In this document: positions 27,729 to 37,290 of the stretch, in pieces | Position numbering within the stretch: position 1 is the first letter of the stretch | Layout: every line of letters begins with the position of its first letter | Assembly (NCBI GenBank): GCA_944325625.1 | Contig: CALVAP010000001.1 | Coordinates: 230,029 to 294,028, forward strand | From: Candidatus Gastranaerophilales bacterium | GTDB taxonomy: Bacteria > Cyanobacteriota > Vampirovibrionia > Gastranaerophilales > Gastranaerophilaceae | DNA length: 64,000 nt | Direction of reading: 5' to 3' | The notes under the pieces: generated by a model | Database searches by the model: none | The model's input: the letters and a program-made list of their open reading frames with translations, nothing else | What the model was told of the DNA's origin: nothing | Position numbers and translations under genes: made by a program

Positions 27729-29030
27729 ATGTTAACCAAAAATTCAAACGTTATTACAAAGTTTAGCGGGGTAGATTTTAGCAAATATTCTGCTAATGTA
27801 AGTGCATTTGTTGAGGAATTTTCATCACGTGCAAATAAAAAGGGACAGTTTTTAAACTGGGTTAACCTTCCCCAAGAGCAAGCTAAAAGAGTTGATGAAA
27901 TTTATACTCTGGCACAAGGCTTGAAATCTCAAACCGGTGCAAAAAAACTTAGCGTTATGGGTATAGGTGGTTCGAAACATACGGTTGAGCATATGTTATC
28001 AATTAACGGGCTAAATGTTAGGGGTGATGTTGTTGAATTTTATTCTGATGTCGATTCTGCAAGTTTAGAAAGATTTTTATACAGGCTTTCAAATAATGTA
28101 TTAGAATCAAATTTCTTAATTGCTTCAAAATCAGGTTCTACATTTGAAACAAAAGACGGATTTTTAAGAGTTTTGCAAATGTTGGTTGATGCGTATAAAG
28201 CACAGGGTAAAACGGAGGCTGATGCTAAAGTTGCCGCAAATAGACACTTTATCGCAGTTACTGACGCTAATGCGGAAAAAAGTGAGCTGAGAAGAACTTC
28301 TAACGAAAATAATTGGTTAGGTGACTTGTTTATCCATGATGATGTGGGTGGACGTTTTTCAGCATTTGATGATCATGCATTATTTACGCTTGCTTATGCA
28401 GGGATGAAAAAAGAGGATATGATTTCAATGCTAAATGCAGCACAAGAAGTTTCAACTATGTCGCTGAGTACGAATTTAGAAGTTAATGATGCGCTGAAAG
28501 AAGGAATTTTTTGGGCAGATGCAAGAATGAATGGAATATTAGCATCCGTGCATCAATATATGGGTTCAATATTTGAAAATACTGTATACTGGCATGCTCA
28601 AATGCAAAATGAATCTGTAAAAGATACCTTAAAACAGGTAGCAAAAGTTCCCGATGCAATGCATCACAGTGCGGAGGCTCATTTTAACCCTGCAAATAAG
28701 CTTTGTTTTGCTCTTAGCGTCCCACAAGACAATGGAGTTTGTCGTGAAAATGCACAAAGTTATATCGAAGCCCTTACAAAATCTTATGAAGTTTCAGGTG
28801 CATTTTTCTTAGAAACAATCCCGACGAGAGGAATGGGGCTAACTCCGGAGGCTGCGGGCGCAATGACACAGCTGAGGGCGTTTGCAACAGTTTATCAAGA
28901 AATTGTTGAAAAAATTACGACAAAAACTTCATTCCCCGAAGTTCTTGATAGTGTACTTCAACCTCATGTCGAGTTCTATAAAAAGAACCTTAAGGGTGGA
29001 GTTGTAGTTCCGGGTAGGATTTCAAAGTAA
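27729..29030 (+). CDS. pgi: Glucose-6-phosphate isomerase
   Basis: A 433-residue SIS-domain enzyme interconverting glucose 6-phosphate and fructose 6-phosphate in glycolysis/gluconeogenesis. The phosphate-binding motifs VMGIGGSKHT and ASKSGSTFET are clear, along with the catalytic-region GGRFSAFD. It is shorter than the about 550-residue E. coli type, as in many bacterial Pgi proteins. Single gene with its own terminator hairpin after the stop. Confidence 0.9.
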   Translation: MLTKNSNVITKFSGVDFSKYSANVSAFVEEFSSRANKKGQFLNWVNLPQEQAKRVDEIYTLAQGLKSQTGAKKLSVMGIGGSKHTVEHMLSINGLNVRGDVVEFYSDVDSASLERFLYRLSNNVLESNFLIASKSGSTFETKDGFLRVLQMLVDAYKAQGKTEADAKVAANRHFIAVTDANAEKSELRRTSNENNWLGDLFIHDDVGGRFSAFDDHALFTLAYAGMKKEDMISMLNAAQEVSTMSLSTNLEVNDALKEGIFWADARMNGILASVHQYMGSIFENTVYWHAQMQNESVKDTLKQVAKVPDAMHHSAEAHFNPANKLCFALSVPQDNGVCRENAQSYIEALTKSYEVSGAFFLETIPTRGMGLTPEAAGAMTQLRAFATVYQEIVEKITTKTSFPEVLDSVLQPHVEFYKKNLKGGVVVPGRISK

Positions 29031-29046
29031 TATTGATATTTATGTA

Positions 29047-29077
29047 TGCGGGAGCTTTATTAGCTCCCGCATTTTTT
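29047..29077 (+). terminator. Rho-independent terminator after pgi
   Basis: Perfect 10-bp stem TGCGGGAGCT/AGCTCCCGCA, 5-base loop TTATT, followed by TTTTTT. Confidence 0.9.
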
Positions 29078-29231
29078 ATAGCTGTTTTATATGTATCTTT
29101 ATTTTATCTTCTTGTAAAAATTATTTTTTACAACAAGGTTATTTGCTAAGGACATTCTCAGAAGAAAGTTAACACTGACTATTACTCAAAAAATAAAAGC
29201 CAAAAAGGCAATAATAAAACAGAAGAAAACT

Positions 29232-29304
29232 TGAGTCGGGTGGGGCTCGAACCCACGACCGAGAGCTTAAGAGGCTCCTGCTCTACCGACTGAGCTACCG
29301 ACCC
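29232..29304 (-). tRNA. tRNA-Lys (anticodon CUU)
   Basis: On the minus strand GGGTCGG pairs with CCGACTC as acceptor arm. The D-arm has AGCTCAGTCGGTAGAGC, the anticodon loop is C-T-CTT-A-A, and the T-arm has GGGTTCGAGCCC. Discriminator base is A; CCA is not encoded. The acceptor sequence and CTT anticodon identify lysine. 73 nt in total. Confidence 0.93.
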
Positions 29305-29358
29305 AAGGTTTTTAACATATTATTATCTTAGCACTAACTTTTTTTAATACAACTTTTT

Positions 29359-29949
29359 TTATTCAAGGTTTACTTTTTTTAGTATTTTTTTGACATTTCT
29401 GCCAAAATCTTTTGTTGTTGAAATGAGTTTTATAAAACCGAATTCATCTTCAGTGGCGTAGCTGTCATCAAAGCCTATTCGTTTATAAAGTCTTTGATTT
29501 GAATTATTGCGAGCAGATACAAAGCAGCTTATAAGACTTTTATGACCCTGTATTGCTCTTTCTTTAATCTTTTCTTGTATTTGACCTAGTGCAACAATTG
29601 CGGATTTTTTGCACCTTATGGCCTTATCCAGAAACATTGTATTAACATGATAGTACATGGGGTTGTTATATCCTGTGTAACCTCCAACTATTTTTCTGGT
29701 TTTGTCAAATAAACAATAAGCATCGAATTTGGGATTGATTGCATGCAAAAGGGCTGTTAAGGCGATGTTAGCTTTTAAACCTTTAAGATTGTTTCTGGGG
29801 TCATCAATAATTGATGAAAGCGAAAGATAATTTAATCTGTATCGTTCAAAGAGGTTTGCTTTTTTTACAACAAAGTTGCCGCAAAATGTTGCGGGGGCGG
29901 TTTTGGTATATTTGTTGTAAGGCGTTATACTTATCATCTGGAAAGACAT
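29359..29949 (-). CDS. GNAT-like acetyltransferase (putative)
   Basis: A 196-residue soluble protein. The C-terminal half has SARNNSNQRLYKRIGF, the acetyl-CoA-binding helix and strand signature of GNAT N-acyltransferases, where the N/Y residues position the thioester. The N-terminal 60 residues are not recognised and the classical Q/RxxGxG/A loop is weak. The substrate is unknown. It is a single gene between tRNA-Lys and the flippase, with no obvious SD. Confidence 0.6.
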   Translation of the reverse strand: MSFQMISITPYNKYTKTAPATFCGNFVVKKANLFERYRLNYLSLSSIIDDPRNNLKGLKANIALTALLHAINPKFDAYCLFDKTRKIVGGYTGYNNPMYYHVNTMFLDKAIRCKKSAIVALGQIQEKIKERAIQGHKSLISCFVSARNNSNQRLYKRIGFDDSYATEDEFGFIKLISTTKDFGRNVKKILKKVNLE

Positions 29950-30084
29950 AAACCATAAGATAAAAAAATATTTTGGAAAAACCTCTTTTATTTTGAAAAA
30001 TTTTACAAAGATTTATATTTAAAAATCATTTTATATGTTATGATACAGAAAGATTTGTACACAAATATAGTTTCAGAGTTTTGT

Positions 30085-31545
30085 ATGAGTGAGCACGTTA
30101 ACAAATATATTACCGAAGTAGCCCTTCCTATGCGAGAAATTTTCAAGGATATGGCAAAATATACCCCCTCTAAGCTATGCGGATTGTTGGGAAACACTGT
30201 GTTAGTACCGGTTTATACGAATTTACTCTCAAGGGAAGAGTATGGAGTTTATACTGTTTCTGTCGCGGTTTTGTCTTTTCTATGTGTTATTTTTTCCGAC
30301 TGGATTGGTTTAAGTGGTCTTAGATTTTTTAGAGAACACCAGTTGCATCATCAAATTTCCAAATATCTATCTATTTTGGTTATGCTTTTGGGAGTGAATA
30401 TTTTTTTGTTATTTCTTGTCGCATTTATATTCCGGCATAATTTTTATGAGTTTTTTAAAATACCTCCGGCATTGTTTATGGGTATAGTGTTTTTGACTAT
30501 TCCCGTTGCGATACGGGCACTTCTTTTCCAAATTTTAAGGGCGCAGATTAAGCCCAGTGCTTTTACTATATCAACGATTGTTAACCAGATTACCACCATT
30601 ATCTTTTCGGTATTGATTATTAAGTATTTGCATTTGGGTGGTGCTTCTATATTGTGGGGTATGGCTATTTCTATTTCTTTGATTGATATTTTACTTATTT
30701 ATCAAAGTAATATTCTTAAACACTTCAAGCTTGAGCCGATTTCGGTTTCAACGCTTTTGTCAATAATAAAATATGGTATACCTATAGCGATTGCCTCTAC
30801 AAGTTTGTGGGTAATTACGCAAAGTAATAAGCTTATTATTCAGCATCTTAAAGGACTTTCAGAGTCGGCAATTATTGGGGTCGGGTATAGTTTAACTTTC
30901 CCAATACTGATGACGTTTTTTGCCATTTTTACAATTGCATCTTTCCCCAGAATTATTAATATGTACGAGGATAAGATGGATGTAAGACCGATTATATCTA
31001 AGATAACCGGATATTACTTTTTGGTTTCGTTACCGTTGATTTTGCTTTCTTCTCTTTATGCAAAAGATATTACAATGTTAGCAAATGCTAAGTTTCAAGA
31101 AGCTTATGTTCTTATACCATATCTAGCGGCATCTTGTTTCTTTCTTAGTCTTGCGGAATATACTACAATGCAGTATATGTTGTCAAAAAAAACTTATATT
31201 AACACGATAATTAAAGTTATTGCTGGACTTATTGGTGTTGCGCTTAATTATGTGCTAATTGTCAAAATGGGTGTTGTTGGTTCGGGTATTGCGACTTTGG
31301 CAACTAACGCATTGTATTTTGTTTTCAGTTTAATGATTGTTATGCCGGGGCTTGAGTGGAGGGTTCCTTACAGAAGAATAGAGCAAATTCTTATTAGTTT
31401 TATACCGATGATGATTTTCTTCTATATTTTTAAGTTCCGCACTAATATTCATCCTTGGATTCAGATGACACTTTTGTTGTTGATATATTCTTTTGCCTTT
31501 GCAATAATAAGACGTATAAAAAAAGATGATAAATATGTTGTTTAA
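30085..31545 (+). CDS. Polysaccharide flippase (Wzx/MATE-like)
   Basis: A 486-residue integral membrane protein with about 12-14 helices, of the polysaccharide biosynthesis/MVF family that flips lipid-linked sugar units across the inner membrane. The N-terminal signature PSKLCGLLGNTVLVPVYTNLLSREEYGVY is typical (positions about residues 26-54). An in-frame ATG at 30040 exists, but it lies at a probable -10 element (TATGATAC), so 30085 is preferred without a strong SD. It is followed 8 bp later by a UDP-GlcNAc 2-epimerase, so the pair probably serves surface-glycan synthesis. Confidence 0.8.
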   Translation: MSEHVNKYITEVALPMREIFKDMAKYTPSKLCGLLGNTVLVPVYTNLLSREEYGVYTVSVAVLSFLCVIFSDWIGLSGLRFFREHQLHHQISKYLSILVMLLGVNIFLLFLVAFIFRHNFYEFFKIPPALFMGIVFLTIPVAIRALLFQILRAQIKPSAFTISTIVNQITTIIFSVLIIKYLHLGGASILWGMAISISLIDILLIYQSNILKHFKLEPISVSTLLSIIKYGIPIAIASTSLWVITQSNKLIIQHLKGLSESAIIGVGYSLTFPILMTFFAIFTIASFPRIINMYEDKMDVRPIISKITGYYFLVSLPLILLSSLYAKDITMLANAKFQEAYVLIPYLAASCFFLSLAEYTTMQYMLSKKTYINTIIKVIAGLIGVALNYVLIVKMGVVGSGIATLATNALYFVFSLMIVMPGLEWRVPYRRIEQILISFIPMMIFFYIFKFRTNIHPWIQMTLLLLIYSFAFAIIRRIKKDDKYVV

Positions 31546-31553
31546 GGGTAAAT

Positions 31554-32675
31554 ATGGTTAAAAATATTCTGTTTGTATTTGGAACAAGACCGGAGGTTAT
31601 AAAGCTTGCACCTGTAATATTGGAGCTTAAGAAATATCCACAAAGATATAATGTAATTATTTGTAATACAGAACAGCAAAAAGAACTTTCTAATCAAACT
31701 CTTTCGTATTTTGGCTTAAAGGCTGATATTAATCTTGATGTAATGAAAGAAAATCAATCTTTGTCGGGTGTGCAATCAAGGATTTTAACCAAGCTTCAAG
31801 AGGTTTTTGATGCAAATAAAATTGACGCAACGGTTGTACAGGGAGATACTATTTCGGTCTTGAGCGGAGCTTTAGTTAGTTTTTATAATAAGGTTCCGGT
31901 TTTTCATGTTGAGGCAGGTTTGCGGTCTTATGACTTATTTGAGCCATTTCCCGAGGAAGCTATGCGACAGATGACATCAAGGATTACCGATTTACATTTT
32001 GCTCCGACAGGCTTTAACAAAGAGGCTCTTTTGAAGGAAGATATCCTTCAAAGTAAGATTCATGTGGTTGGAAATACGGTTATAGACGCACTTTTTTGTC
32101 TTTCTGATGATGTTATATCAAATGCAAGAAAGTTTTATGAACAAAAAGGCATTCCTATTGATGATAAGTTGGTTCTTATAACTGCGCATCGTCGTGAAAA
32201 TCATGGTGAAAGAATTGACAGAATAATTGAAGCAATAAAATACCTTGCACAAAAGTATTCCGACCATAGTTTTGTAATTCCCGTTCATCCTAATCCGAAT
32301 GTGAAGGATAAAATATATTCAAGATTAGGCGAATTGGAGAACATATATTTATTATCACCGTTGGATTATCCTTTCTTGGTGTATTTAATGAAAAATGCGA
32401 AACTAATTCTTACTGATTCTGGAGGAATACAGGAGGAGGCTCCGTCGTTTGGTTGTCCGACTCTTGTTATGAGGTATGAAACAGAAAGAACAGAAGGTGT
32501 ACAAGCGGGTGTGTCAATGCTTGTTGGTGCGGATTATGAGCGAATTGTAGAAGAAAGTTGTGCAATTTTATCAAAACCAAAGGCAAAAACGCGTTTTGAC
32601 GTGAAGAAAAACCCATATGGTGACGGGCATTCAAGTGAGAAAATAGAAAAACTGATAAATGAGTTCTTTAGTTAG
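31554..32675 (+). CDS. wecB: UDP-N-acetylglucosamine 2-epimerase (non-hydrolysing)
   Basis: A 373-residue enzyme converting UDP-GlcNAc to UDP-ManNAc for surface polysaccharide. Recognised by the N-terminal FVFGTRPEVIKLAPVI, HVEAGLRS with the catalytic His/Glu, VVGNTVIDAL, TAHRRENHG and LTDSGGIQEEAPSFG. Length is standard. SD AAGGG precedes the ATG and the gene is 8 bp after the flippase. Its stop abuts the stop of the convergent cysK with no spacer. Confidence 0.93.
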   Translation: MVKNILFVFGTRPEVIKLAPVILELKKYPQRYNVIICNTEQQKELSNQTLSYFGLKADINLDVMKENQSLSGVQSRILTKLQEVFDANKIDATVVQGDTISVLSGALVSFYNKVPVFHVEAGLRSYDLFEPFPEEAMRQMTSRITDLHFAPTGFNKEALLKEDILQSKIHVVGNTVIDALFCLSDDVISNARKFYEQKGIPIDDKLVLITAHRRENHGERIDRIIEAIKYLAQKYSDHSFVIPVHPNPNVKDKIYSRLGELENIYLLSPLDYPFLVYLMKNAKLILTDSGGIQEEAPSFGCPTLVMRYETERTEGVQAGVSMLVGADYERIVEESCAILSKPKAKTRFDVKKNPYGDGHSSEKIEKLINEFFS

Positions 32676-33608
32676 CTATCTCAGTTGAGAAAAAAGCTCT
32701 GTACTTAGATATCTTTCCGCGGAATCCGGAAGAATAACGACAATTAGTTTGTCCTTGTTTTCTGTTTTGTTAGCCAAACAAAGAGCAGCGGACATAGCGG
32801 CGCCACCCGATATTCCGGTTAGGATTCCTTCTTCTGTTGCAAGTTCGCGAGAAGTTTGCATGGCTTCTTCGTTGGAAATAGGAACAATTTCGTCAAATAA
32901 ACTTTTGTCGCAAGTGTCGGGAATAAATCCTGCACCAATTCCTTGAATTTTGTGTAAACCGGCAGGATTTCCTGATAAAACCGCGCTATCTTTTGGCTCA
33001 ACGGCTACTATTTTAATTGACGGTTTTTTCTCTTTTAGAGTTTTTGCAATTCCGCTTATTGTCCCGCCTGTGCCTACACCTGCAACTAAAATGTCAATTT
33101 TGCCTTCGGTGTCATTCCAGATTTCATTTGCTGTTGTTTTTTGATGAATTTCAGGGTTGGCGGGGTTAGAGAACTGTTGGGGAATAAATGAGTTAGGATT
33201 TTTGTCTGCAATCTCTTGGGCTTTTTCTATTGCGCCTTTCATTCCTTTTTCACCTTCGGTTAAGACAACTTCTGCCCCAAAAGCCTTAACCATAAGTTGT
33301 CTTTCAATACTCATGGTTTCCGGCATTGTAAGAATTAGCTTGTAGCCCTTTATTGCGCATACTAGCGCAAGCCCTATTCCTGTGTTTCCGCTTGTGGGCT
33401 CAATAATTAGAGTTTCTCCCTTTGTTAATTTACCTTCTTTTTCCGCTGTTTCAACCATATTGAGTGCAACTCTGTCTTTGATTGAGTTTGCGGGGTTAAA
33501 AGATTCCAGTTTTGCTGCAATTGTTGCATTCTGAAGTTTGTTGAGAGAATTTATTTTTACAAGTGGTGTATTTCCGATTAATTCTAATATATTTTCAGCA
33601 ATTTTCAT
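32676..33608 (-). CDS. cysK: Cysteine synthase A (O-acetylserine sulfhydrylase)
   Basis: A 310-residue PLP enzyme making cysteine from O-acetylserine and sulfide. The PLP lysine is K44 in NPANSIKDR; the substrate loop PTSGNTGIG and the phosphate-binding GVGTGGTISG are intact, as is SGGAAMSAAL near the C-terminus. Its SD (GAAGG) lies inside the final codons of hydE and its ATG begins one base after the hydE stop, so the two are translationally coupled. Confidence 0.93.
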   Translation of the reverse strand: MKIAENILELIGNTPLVKINSLNKLQNATIAAKLESFNPANSIKDRVALNMVETAEKEGKLTKGETLIIEPTSGNTGIGLALVCAIKGYKLILTMPETMSIERQLMVKAFGAEVVLTEGEKGMKGAIEKAQEIADKNPNSFIPQQFSNPANPEIHQKTTANEIWNDTEGKIDILVAGVGTGGTISGIAKTLKEKKPSIKIVAVEPKDSAVLSGNPAGLHKIQGIGAGFIPDTCDKSLFDEIVPISNEEAMQTSRELATEEGILTGISGGAAMSAALCLANKTENKDKLIVVILPDSAERYLSTELFSQLR

Positions 33609-33609
33609 A

Positions 33610-34662
33610 TTAACCTTCTTTTTTGTTTTTATTTTTGTTTATCCAATTTAAGCTATTGCCTTGTGACATCTTTATTGTACGACCGATAGCATTAAATTTG
33701 CAAGTCAAATCAGCAAGATTTGTTTTGATGTTTATTGCATTGGCTTTGCTAGGGTAAATTTCGTATTTTGGTATGTACAAATCATTTGTGGCGTTTGGCA
33801 TAACAACGTTTGCTCCGCATTGAAGAGCTGTTATTTGACCATTTTTTTGGATTGTTTCCATTGCCGTTGTTGCAGGAATATTTATGTTTGGCAAAAGAAG
33901 TCTGGTGAGCGCCATAACTTTTAGTGCCGTTAAAAAATCGCCATTTGGATAGTCCTTAAGCGGTGTTTGCGGGTGAGTAATTAATGGACCTATTCCAATC
34001 ATATCGGCGTCTATTTCTTTGAAAAATAGAATATCTTCAGCAATAGAAGATATTGTTTGATTGGGAAGTCCGACTAAAGAACCTGTTCCCAGTTCGTATC
34101 CCAGTGATTTTAGGTTATATAAGCACTGTAGCCGATTTTTGTAATCCATATCGGGGTGCATTATTCCATATAGTTTTTTATCAGTTGTTTCAATTCTTAA
34201 TAGATACCTGTTTGCACCGGCTTTTTTTAAGGCTTTGTATTCTTCATAGGTTTTTTCGCCCAGACTCAATGTTATTGCAATATTAAATTCCTTTAATTTT
34301 TTTATTAGGTAGCAAAGTTCGTCTATATTTAAAACTTGATTTTCTCCGGATTGAAGGACTATTGTTTTAAATCCGAGAGATACGGCATTTTTTGCGCATT
34401 CAATAATTTCAGCTTCCCCAAGTTTATATCGTTCAATAGTTTTGTTATCTCGGCGTAGACCACAATATTTGCAGTTGTTTTGGCATATATTCGAAATTTC
34501 AATGAGTGCTCGAAGATAAACTTCATTTCCAACAAATTTTTCTCTAATAAAATTGGCGGCAGAAAAAAGATTTTCATTCCAATTGTTTGTTGAGAGCAGT
34601 TCGATAAGCTCTGACTTATTGAGAGAGTGCGACTCTATAGCTTTTTTGATTATACTTTGCAT
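33610..34662 (-). CDS. hydE: [FeFe]-hydrogenase maturase HydE (radical SAM)
   Basis: A 350-residue radical SAM protein with the cluster motif C60-x3-C64-x2-C67 (CQNNCKYCGLRRDN). The family-specific blocks are KTIVLQSGENQ, ITLSLGEKTYEEYK, GANRYLLRIETTD and DMIGIGPLITHPQTPL, which separate HydE from BioB. HydE processes the iron-CO-cyanide-cysteine precursor of the H-cluster. No hydrogenase, hydF or hydG is in this window, so they should be elsewhere. It is first in a two-gene operon with cysK. A pyrrolysine-synthesis PylB relative is a less likely alternative. Confidence 0.87.
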   Translation of the reverse strand: MQSIIKKAIESHSLNKSELIELLSTNNWNENLFSAANFIREKFVGNEVYLRALIEISNICQNNCKYCGLRRDNKTIERYKLGEAEIIECAKNAVSLGFKTIVLQSGENQVLNIDELCYLIKKLKEFNIAITLSLGEKTYEEYKALKKAGANRYLLRIETTDKKLYGIMHPDMDYKNRLQCLYNLKSLGYELGTGSLVGLPNQTISSIAEDILFFKEIDADMIGIGPLITHPQTPLKDYPNGDFLTALKVMALTRLLLPNINIPATTAMETIQKNGQITALQCGANVVMPNATNDLYIPKYEIYPSKANAINIKTNLADLTCKFNAIGRTIKMSQGNSLNWINKNKNKKEG

Positions 34663-34772
34663 TCTTTTATTATAATTAATATTTTTATGTCGTATTGTAA
34701 AGATTTTTTTCTTTTTGTCTAATATTTATAGTGTAAGAGGCAATAATTTTTTAGTTTAATTTTAAATGAGGT

Positions 34773-35603
34773 ATGAATATAAGTAGTGAAAAATCCATGT
34801 ATAATTCGCAAAAAACTTTGGCTCATAGCCCATCCTTTGGTGCGAGGTTGACGCCTCAGATTAAAGCCGCAGAGCAAGTTGTAAAAGACCTTGCAGGCAA
34901 AGGCTGGCAGAGCAGTACTTTTTTTGAAGATGTAAGATATGTTCCAAAGAAATTTATGAATCATGAACATAGAGCATTGGCTATGTTAAAAATAGCAGAG
35001 ATAAAGTCCATGATATTTGCTTATAGGCGTGCTATGTTAAATCTTTTTCAATTTAGTGATGAGAATGAAGCGGGTAGTTGGCTTAGAAAAGTTGTTGATA
35101 GGCTTAGGGTATTAAATTGTGGCGAAGCTGCTATTATTGTCGGTCGTGAGTTAGAAAAAAAAGGAATTCCAAGTAGAGTTGTTGCCGATAAAAGTATAGA
35201 TCACTGCTTTGTTGTAGCAAATAGAAGTGAACCGTTTACAAATTATAGAAGTGCCCAAAAGGACAATTTTGTTGTCGATTTGTGGATGAAAAAGATCTAC
35301 AAAAGCGTAGAAGAAGCATATACAGATTTTAAAAGAAGATTTGCAGCCAAAATTGATGATTCTATTGTTGATAGAACAGGGCAAAGCGACTATTGTTGCA
35401 TAAATACAAGAGTAGCAGACTCAAATAGTATGCTGAATGATAGTGTGCTGGAGAAACTTGTTCAATCCTCGGATAAAGTTCGTAGCTCAGCGGTTAAGGA
35501 GAGATTGCAAATACCGAATCAAATAGTTAGGATAGAACAAAAGATTAATGGCAGGCTTGTCGAAGAATATTTAGAAGATTTTAATAATCAAATAACTGTA
35601 TAA
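34773..35603 (+). CDS. Transglutaminase-/cysteine-protease-like protein (putative secreted effector)
   Basis: A 276-residue protein with an apparent Cys-His-Asp triad: C116 in NCGEAA, H144 in DHCFVV and D169 in VVDLWMKK. The spacing and local sequence resemble transglutaminase-like/papain-like folds and bacterial effectors of that fold, such as YopT-type proteases. There is no Sec signal; the first 30 residues are Ser-rich and include the motif PSFGARLTP. Function and substrate are unknown. It is a single gene divergent from hydE and followed by a strong bidirectional terminator. Confidence 0.6.
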   Translation: MNISSEKSMYNSQKTLAHSPSFGARLTPQIKAAEQVVKDLAGKGWQSSTFFEDVRYVPKKFMNHEHRALAMLKIAEIKSMIFAYRRAMLNLFQFSDENEAGSWLRKVVDRLRVLNCGEAAIIVGRELEKKGIPSRVVADKSIDHCFVVANRSEPFTNYRSAQKDNFVVDLWMKKIYKSVEEAYTDFKRRFAAKIDDSIVDRTGQSDYCCINTRVADSNSMLNDSVLEKLVQSSDKVRSSAVKERLQIPNQIVRIEQKINGRLVEEYLEDFNNQITV

Positions 35604-35634
35604 AAGCCCCTTTATTAATAATAGGGGCTTTTAA
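35602..35634. terminator. Bidirectional terminator between convergent genes
   Basis: Perfect 10-bp stem AAAAGCCCCT/AGGGGCTTTT with an 11-base AT loop; T-runs on both strands. It closes the transglutaminase-like gene and the rhodanese gene, whose stop is about 10 bp away. Confidence 0.85.
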
Positions 35635-35645
35635 TAATTAAGTGG

Positions 35646-36056
35646 CTAATCTCTTTCCTGCGGATTGTTGTCCGAAACAACATCGAAGCCAAAGAACTCC
35701 TTCCAAGCATGAAAACCGCCGCATAGCTCCATAACAGGATAGCCTTTTTCTGCTATTATAACGGCATTTTTTGCCGCAAGGTGACAAAACGGGTTATAGC
35801 AGTATACTATATTTATTTTTTCTTTTTCGAACATATTCCAATGTTCTTCCAGTTCTTCCGGTGGAAGATGCATTGCAAAAGGAATATGCCCGTCAAGATA
35901 ATCTTGATAGCTTCTTAAATCAATCAAATTAAAATGATTAAGGTCGTTTTCAATCATTTTTTTTAGTTCAACAGGTCCGATAGAGAAAGAAATTTTATCC
36001 AGAAAAAAATCTTTTGCTCGGTGAGTATTAAAAGTTACGTTCGGATAGCTTTGCAT
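35646..36056 (-). CDS. Rhodanese-domain sulfurtransferase-like protein
   Basis: A 136-residue single-domain rhodanese. The active loop is CYNPFCHLA, with the likely persulfide-forming Cys at 86 and a second Cys at 91; LIDLRSYQDYLDGHIPFA is the conserved upstream motif. It may accept sulfur from a donor or act in redox protection; the partner is unknown. AGGAGAAT before the ATG at 36056 decides the start (a longer frame to 36113 lacks one). Divergent from hemW. Confidence 0.8.
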   Translation of the reverse strand: MQSYPNVTFNTHRAKDFFLDKISFSIGPVELKKMIENDLNHFNLIDLRSYQDYLDGHIPFAMHLPPEELEEHWNMFEKEKINIVYCYNPFCHLAAKNAVIIAEKGYPVMELCGGFHAWKEFFGFDVVSDNNPQERD

Positions 36057-36147
36057 AGTTATTCTCCTATAAAAGTACAGTTTTATGTTTGCAAGAAAAT
36101 TGAGAAAGGGCATTCCCCGTTGAGGCTAAGTGTGCTAATATCTTTTT

Positions 36148-37239
36148 ATGACTGAAAATGCATATATCCATATTCCTTTCTGTGTAAAGAAGTGCAATTA
36201 CTGTGCTTTTGTTTCGTATAATAAGTTACAAAAGAAAAAAGATTATATAAAATCTTTAATCGCGGAAATAAAGTCGAATTACAATGGTGAAAGGCTTAAT
36301 ACATTATACTTTGGGGGCGGGACACCTTCTTTGTTGAGTATAGATGAGGTTGAGGAGATTATTTCATTATTCCAATTTGCAAATAATGCGGAAGTTAGTT
36401 TCGAAGTTAATCCAAATAAGCTTAGTGTTGAATATCTTACAAAATTATATAAGCTAGGAGTAAATCGATTGAGTATAGGAGCGCAAAGTTTTGATAGTGG
36501 AATTTTAAAACTTATAGGCAGACTCCATACCCCCGAAGATATAACAAAAGCGGTTGAGAATGCACGTTTGGCAGGGTTTGGGAATATTAGTATAGATTTA
36601 ATTTATGGGCTTCCTACCCAGACATTGGAGAACTTTGAAAAGACCTTGAATTCGGCAATAGAGCTGGGCGTTGAGCATATATCACTTTATGGACTAAAGA
36701 TTGAGGAAAATACTCCTTTTGCACAAAAGCCTCCTTTGAATCTACCCGATGATGACATGCAGGCAGATATGTATTTACTGGCAGGGGATGTTCTTCGTTT
36801 TGCGGGATTTAATAAATACGAAATCAGTAATTTTTCAAAGATTGGGTTTGAATCTAAACATAATCTCAATTATTGGGATGCAAATACTTATTACGGTTTT
36901 GGATGCGGGGCGCATGGATATGAATTTGATAGTCGTTATGAAAATGAAATTGATTTAGATAAGTATATTCAAAATCCGTTTAAAAAAATTCATAATCACT
37001 TGCTTACAGAAGAAGAAAAAAGAGAAGAAACTATATTTTTAGGTTTTAGGAAAGCAGAAGGAATTGATGTTAAAGAGATAAAAGAAAAATTCGGATACGA
37101 CTTCGATAGTCAAAATGGAGCTTCTATCGTCAAATTTTTGGATAGCGGACATGTTATAAAAACTGATAAGGGTTATGCGTTGTCAGATAAAGGTTTTTTA
37201 GTTAGTAATGTGATATTATGCCAGTTTATAAACGGATAG
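36148..37239 (+). CDS. hemW: HemW-type radical SAM protein (coproporphyrinogen oxidase-like)
   Basis: A 363-residue radical SAM protein with C12-x3-C16-x2-C19 followed directly by AF (the HemN/HemW pattern CxxxCxYCAF), then FGGGTPSLL, RLSIGAQSF and IDLIYGLPTQ. Proteins of this length that lack the extra HemN-specific N-terminal part are now considered HemW, a heme chaperone rather than a coproporphyrinogen dehydrogenase. The heme-binding HNxxYW motif is present as HNLNYW. Confidence 0.87.
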   Translation: MTENAYIHIPFCVKKCNYCAFVSYNKLQKKKDYIKSLIAEIKSNYNGERLNTLYFGGGTPSLLSIDEVEEIISLFQFANNAEVSFEVNPNKLSVEYLTKLYKLGVNRLSIGAQSFDSGILKLIGRLHTPEDITKAVENARLAGFGNISIDLIYGLPTQTLENFEKTLNSAIELGVEHISLYGLKIEENTPFAQKPPLNLPDDDMQADMYLLAGDVLRFAGFNKYEISNFSKIGFESKHNLNYWDANTYYGFGCGAHGYEFDSRYENEIDLDKYIQNPFKKIHNHLLTEEEKREETIFLGFRKAEGIDVKEIKEKFGYDFDSQNGASIVKFLDSGHVIKTDKGYALSDKGFLVSNVILCQFING

Positions 37240-37290
37240 TTTTGAGTGTTTAGTAAAAAGTTCATATGTAAAAAAATGTTTTACAAATAC

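Noticed and set aside
29195..29216. GCC-AAAAA-GGC mini-hairpin downstream of the tRNA
   Set aside because: Only a 3-5 bp stem; too weak to list as a terminator.
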